NCBI GenBank assembly: GCA_903864555.1
Contig: CAIPGJ010000178.1
Coordinates: forward strand, 1-8,330
From: an uncultured Pseudomonadota bacterium
Lineage (GTDB): Bacteria > Pseudomonadota > Gammaproteobacteria > Burkholderiales > SG8-39
Direction: 5' to 3'
Length of the DNA: 8,330 nucleotides
Within the stretch, counting starts at the first letter, position 1. Every line of letters begins with the position of its first letter. Of the stretch, positions 5,947 through 8,330 are shown piece by piece. Below the pieces are notes generated by a model that was not told the DNA's origin, searched no databases, and saw only the letters and a list, made by a program, of their open reading frames with translations. The position numbers were made by a program, and so were the translations under genes.

Positions 5947-7389
5947 ATGCTGTGGCGCCGATGGCAGGGCCTGCTCGCCGGTCTTTCGCTGCAGACCAAG
6001 TTCGTCCTGCTGTTCGTGCTGGTGTCGCTGCCGGTGCTCACGGCCACCAGCCTGGGGGCCTGGTACTTCGTCAAGGAGCGCTCCCAATACCTGGAGGAGC
6101 AAAGCCTGGACCTCGCCAGCGGGCTGTTGCGCATGCATCTGGCGGCCGTCCCCACGAGCAAATCGCTGGAAGCCGGTGGCGCCGACGCCATCGGCGGGGA
6201 ATGGTTGCGCCAACGCCGCCTGGGCGTGCTGGTGCACGAGCTCGATGGGCGCATGCTGCTCAGCTCGCTGTCGCCGGAACTGTCGGCCGGGCTGATGGCG
6301 GCGCCGCAGCCCTTTACGGCGTCGCACAGCGACTGGAAAGGGGGCGATGGTTCGACTTATCGCGTCGAGGGGCTGGATGCCAGCCTGGCCGATGGCACGC
6401 TGGTGCGCCTGATCCTGCTGCTGGAAACCGGCAAGCCCAATCGCGTGCAGCAGGCCTACCAGAGCGTGCTCATCGCCATCGCCCTGGCCGGGGGCCTGCT
6501 CACCCTGGCCCTGGGCCTGATGATCGTCCAGCAGGGCCTTGAACCACTGCGCAACTTTGCCGCGCGCACGCGCGACATCACCGCCAGCAGCCTGGGTGAC
6601 CGTCTCGGCATCGATGACGCCCCGGCGGAGTTGCGCGAGCTGGCCGAAGGGCTCAATGACATGCTGCAGCGGCTGCAGGATTCCTTCCGCCGCCTTGACG
6701 AATTCTCCTCCGACCTGGCCCATGAACTGCGCACGCCCATCGGCAACATGCTCGGGCAGAGCGAGGTGGCGCTGTCGCGCGCGCGCTCGGTGGAGGAGTA
6801 CCGCGCCGTGCTCGAATCCAACATCGAGGAATTCCACCGCCTGTCGCGCATGATCCAGGACATGCTCTTTCTCGCCCAGGCCGACAGCACCGCGCGCGCC
6901 CTGACGCTGGAGCCGGTGCAACTGCACGAGCAGGTGGACAAGGTGCTGGAGTACTACGAGCCCCTGCTCGATGACAAGCAGATCCGCGTGCTGAGGCGCG
7001 GCACTGGCACGGCCAGTGCCAACCGCCTGCTGGCCCAGCGTGCCATCGCCAACCTGCTCTCCAATGCCGTGCGCCATGCGCCACCGGGCACCATGCTCGA
7101 GGTGGCCGTCGACTCACCCGAGCCGGGGCGCGTGGCGCTCACCGTCACCAACACCGGCAAAGGCATACCGCTGGATGAGCTGCCATGGATCTTCCAGCGC
7201 TTCTTCCGCGGTCAGGCGGCGCGCGCGGGCGGGGAGAAAGGCGAGGGCTGGGGGCTGGGCCTGGCCATCGTCAAGGCCATCATGGACATGCACGGCGGGC
7301 GCGTCAGCGTGCACAGCACTGAGGATGGCACCACCGCCTTCACCCTGTACTTCCCGCAGGCCGTGCCGAAGGGCGCATCCGATCATTAG
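5947..7389 (+). CDS. Sensor histidine kinase of the CusS/CopS heavy-metal type
   Basis: This 480-residue inner-membrane kinase is the likely partner of the response regulator upstream. Membrane segment 1 is about 18-41 and segment 2 about 172-195, enclosing a periplasmic sensor region of about 130 residues. A HAMP linker (196-248) has GLEPLRNFAARTRDITASSLGDRL. The dimerisation domain carries the phospho-acceptor His259 in SSDLAHELRTPIGNMLGQ. The family-typical RMIQDMLFLAQAD is at 301-313. The ATPase domain has the N box NLLSNAVRHA (369-378), NTGKGI (402-407; Asn where many kinases have Asp, common in this family as I recall it) and GWGLGLAIVKA (435-445). The periplasmic part lacks the dense Met/His clusters expected of a copper/silver sensor, so the signal is unassigned. 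The start at 5947 is forced by an in-frame TGA directly before it; translation may depend on coupling. Confidence 0.93.
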   Translation: MLWRRWQGLLAGLSLQTKFVLLFVLVSLPVLTATSLGAWYFVKERSQYLEEQSLDLASGLLRMHLAAVPTSKSLEAGGADAIGGEWLRQRRLGVLVHELDGRMLLSSLSPELSAGLMAAPQPFTASHSDWKGGDGSTYRVEGLDASLADGTLVRLILLLETGKPNRVQQAYQSVLIAIALAGGLLTLALGLMIVQQGLEPLRNFAARTRDITASSLGDRLGIDDAPAELRELAEGLNDMLQRLQDSFRRLDEFSSDLAHELRTPIGNMLGQSEVALSRARSVEEYRAVLESNIEEFHRLSRMIQDMLFLAQADSTARALTLEPVQLHEQVDKVLEYYEPLLDDKQIRVLRRGTGTASANRLLAQRAIANLLSNAVRHAPPGTMLEVAVDSPEPGRVALTVTNTGKGIPLDELPWIFQRFFRGQAARAGGEKGEGWGLGLAIVKAIMDMHGGRVSVHSTEDGTTAFTLYFPQAVPKGASDH

Positions 7390-7421
7390 GGTCTGTTGGC
7401 ATTCACCGCACGAGATGCGTT

Positions 7422-7450
7422 GCGCCTTTCATCGGAGGGATGCAAGGCGC
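7422..7450 (+). other. Imperfect hairpin with GGAGG loop downstream of the kinase gene
   Basis: GCGCCTT-T-CATC, a GGAGG loop and GATG-C-AAGGCGC form an 11-bp stem with one T/C mismatch. It lies 33 nt after the kinase stop in non-coding DNA. No T-run follows, so it is not a clear terminator. GGA in a hairpin loop is the kind of site CsrA/RsmA proteins bind, but that is speculation. The stretch 7389-7480 also reads like a dispersed intergenic repeat; I cannot confirm copy number from one window. Confidence 0.4.
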
Positions 7451-7474
7451 GAGGCTGCGGCCACAGTGGGCGCC

Positions 7475-7548
7475 TATATTATGATCATATCTGAACATAT
7501 AAACTTATGGTTATTAGCATTATAAATATAATGTAATCATTTATTAAG
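7475..7548. promoter_or_regulatory. AT-rich island upstream of the transporter gene
   Basis: About 74 bp with only about 18% G+C sits within otherwise very GC-rich DNA. It contains the perfect palindrome TATGATCATA (7480-7489), ATATCTGAACATAT (7487-7500), the inverted repeat at 7518-7533, and a perfect -10 hexamer TATAAT (7527-7532) about 90 bp before the transporter start. No good -35 is spaced to it. It probably holds the transporter promoter, and the composition would also suit H-NS-type silencing or a foreign insertion remnant. Confidence 0.5.
7518..7533. repeat. Inverted repeat overlapping TATAAT
   Basis: CATTATA-AA-TATAATG has perfect 7-bp arms and a 2-bp spacer. Because it is symmetric, it presents TATAAT on both strands (7527-7532 on +, 7519-7524 on -). 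It could be an operator covering the promoter or a divergent pair of -10 elements. In AT-rich DNA some symmetry is expected by chance. Confidence 0.45.
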
Positions 7549-7622
7549 AGCGGATCCAGGCTCTGCAGTGCCCCCATGCGATACTCGGCAGCTTCCAGTG
7601 CCCGGTCGCTTGAAATCCCCGC

Positions 7623-8330
7623 ATGAACCTGCTGACCTTCCTCTACGCGCTGTGCCTGCTCATCATGACCAATGCGCGCGGGGCCCGGGTCGTGGTCAGT
7701 CTGTACGCGCTGGACCTGGGGGCGAGCCCGCTCACCGTCGGTCTGCTGGCGGCCTGCTTCTCGCTGATGCCGGTGCTGCTGGCCTGGCCGGTGGGGCGCT
7801 GGGCCGACCGGGCCGGCGCGCGCTGGCCCATGGTGGCCGGTGCCCTGGGCGGCACCCTGAGCATGCTGCTGCCGTTCTTCTTCAACACCCTGCCGGTGTT
7901 GTTCGCCGCTGCGCTGCTGAATGGCGCCGCCTTCATCGCCTTCAACGTGGCGCAGCAGAACACCGTGGGCAACATCAGTTCGCCCGAGGTGCGCACGCGC
8001 AATTTCGCCAACCTCACGCTGATGATCTCGCTGGGCAATCTGTTCGGCCCGCTGCTGGGGGGCTTTGCCATCGACCATGGCGGCCATGCCATGGCCTGCC
8101 TCTACCTCGCCCTGTGCAGCGCGGTGCCGGCCGTGGCGGTATTGTTTTTCGGCCGCGCATTGCCCCGCGGCAGCGGCAAGCCGGCCAGGGGCGGTGGCAA
8201 GCTGATGGAACTGGTGCGTGACCCGGCGCTGGTGAAGGTGCTGCTGATCGCCAGCCTGGTGATCGCCTCCACCGACATGTTCCACATCTACATGCCCATC
8301 TACACCCACGGCCTGGGCATGTCGGCCTCC
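7623..8330 (+). CDS. Major facilitator superfamily transporter, 3' end cut by the window
   Basis: The first 236 residues of an inner-membrane secondary transporter run without a stop to the last base of the window. Six hydrophobic segments are visible at about 5-28, 36-56, 70-90, 92-112, 131-150 and 156-177, followed by a basic, Gly-rich loop (178-195) and the start of segment 7 (about 204-224). This is the usual half of a 12-helix transporter. The segment 2-3 loop has GRWADRAGARWP (58-69), a good match to MFS motif A with its Asp and Arg. Segment 5 has GNLFGPLLGGFAID (138-151), like motif C of proton-coupled exporters, so drug or metabolite export is plausible but the substrate is unknown. 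The ATG at 7623 is the first start after an in-frame TGA (7611-7613); the ribosome site is weak. The AT-rich island upstream is the likely promoter. Confidence 0.9.
   Translation, partial: MNLLTFLYALCLLIMTNARGARVVVSLYALDLGASPLTVGLLAACFSLMPVLLAWPVGRWADRAGARWPMVAGALGGTLSMLLPFFFNTLPVLFAAALLNGAAFIAFNVAQQNTVGNISSPEVRTRNFANLTLMISLGNLFGPLLGGFAIDHGGHAMACLYLALCSAVPAVAVLFFGRALPRGSGKPARGGGKLMELVRDPALVKVLLIASLVIASTDMFHIYMPIYTHGLGMSAS

Noticed and set aside
5887..7077. 396-codon - strand frame opposite the sensor kinase
   Set aside because: No recognisable domain, and the kinase motifs on the + strand are complete.
7579..7588. ATACTC resembling a NadQ half-site upstream of the transporter
   Set aside because: No matching GAGTAT or TAGTAT half-site lies at the 5-bp spacing.
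7566..7604. CAGTGCCC repeated at 7566 and 7597
   Set aside because: An 8-bp repeat in GC-rich DNA with no symmetry or regular spacing is likely chance.
7485..8309. 274-codon - strand frame opposite the transporter
   Set aside because: His, Gln and Gly-rich shadow translation; the + strand has clear MFS motifs and membrane helices.
1..8330. CRISPR arrays, tRNA or rRNA genes, intact insertion sequences, toxin-antitoxin pairs
   Set aside because: I saw no repeat-spacer pattern, no cloverleaf or ribosomal sequence, and no transposase or toxin-like ORF in either strand.

Overview
The window is a dense, high-GC stretch of bacterial chromosome. The genes look like those of a high-GC Pseudomonadota. 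The family match of the first gene (a NadQ-type regulator next to nadA) fits alpha-, beta- or some gammaproteobacteria. I cannot name the species.

Left part (1-4810) is a complete NAD biosynthesis locus on the + strand. It holds a Nudix-derived repressor (nadQ-like, 68-1015), then nadA (quinolinate synthase, 1189-2208), nadB (L-aspartate oxidase, 2281-3861) and nadC (quinolinate phosphoribosyltransferase, 3915-4769). NadB makes iminoaspartate from aspartate, NadA condenses it with dihydroxyacetone phosphate to quinolinate, and NadC converts quinolinate to nicotinate mononucleotide. The nadQ-nadA gap holds two matching 17-bp pseudo-palindromes (ATRCTM-N5-KAGTAT) whose starts are exactly 63 bp apart. 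They are the best candidates for the regulator's operators. A 19-bp perfect palindrome followed by a T-run lies between them. A strong GC hairpin follows nadC and separates it from the convergent next gene.

Middle part (4825-7389) has a divergent arrangement. A 66-residue membrane protein of unknown function is on the - strand. A CusR/CopR-type response regulator (5234-5914) and a CusS/CopS-type sensor kinase (5947-7389) are on the + strand. The 208-bp divergent region carries a tandem 10-bp repeat, two inverted repeats and ATTACA-N4-TGTCAT, a near match to the CusR box. This suggests autoregulation and perhaps control of the small membrane protein. The kinase start is odd: a well-placed ribosome site and an ATGATG overlapping the regulator stop open the kinase frame, but an in-frame TGA directly precedes the apparent kinase ATG.

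Right part (7390-8330) starts with a 233-bp gap holding an imperfect hairpin with a GGAGG loop. Next comes a sharply AT-rich island of about 74 bp with palindromes and a perfect TATAAT. After it begins a major facilitator superfamily transporter (7623 to the window end), cut off after about six membrane segments.
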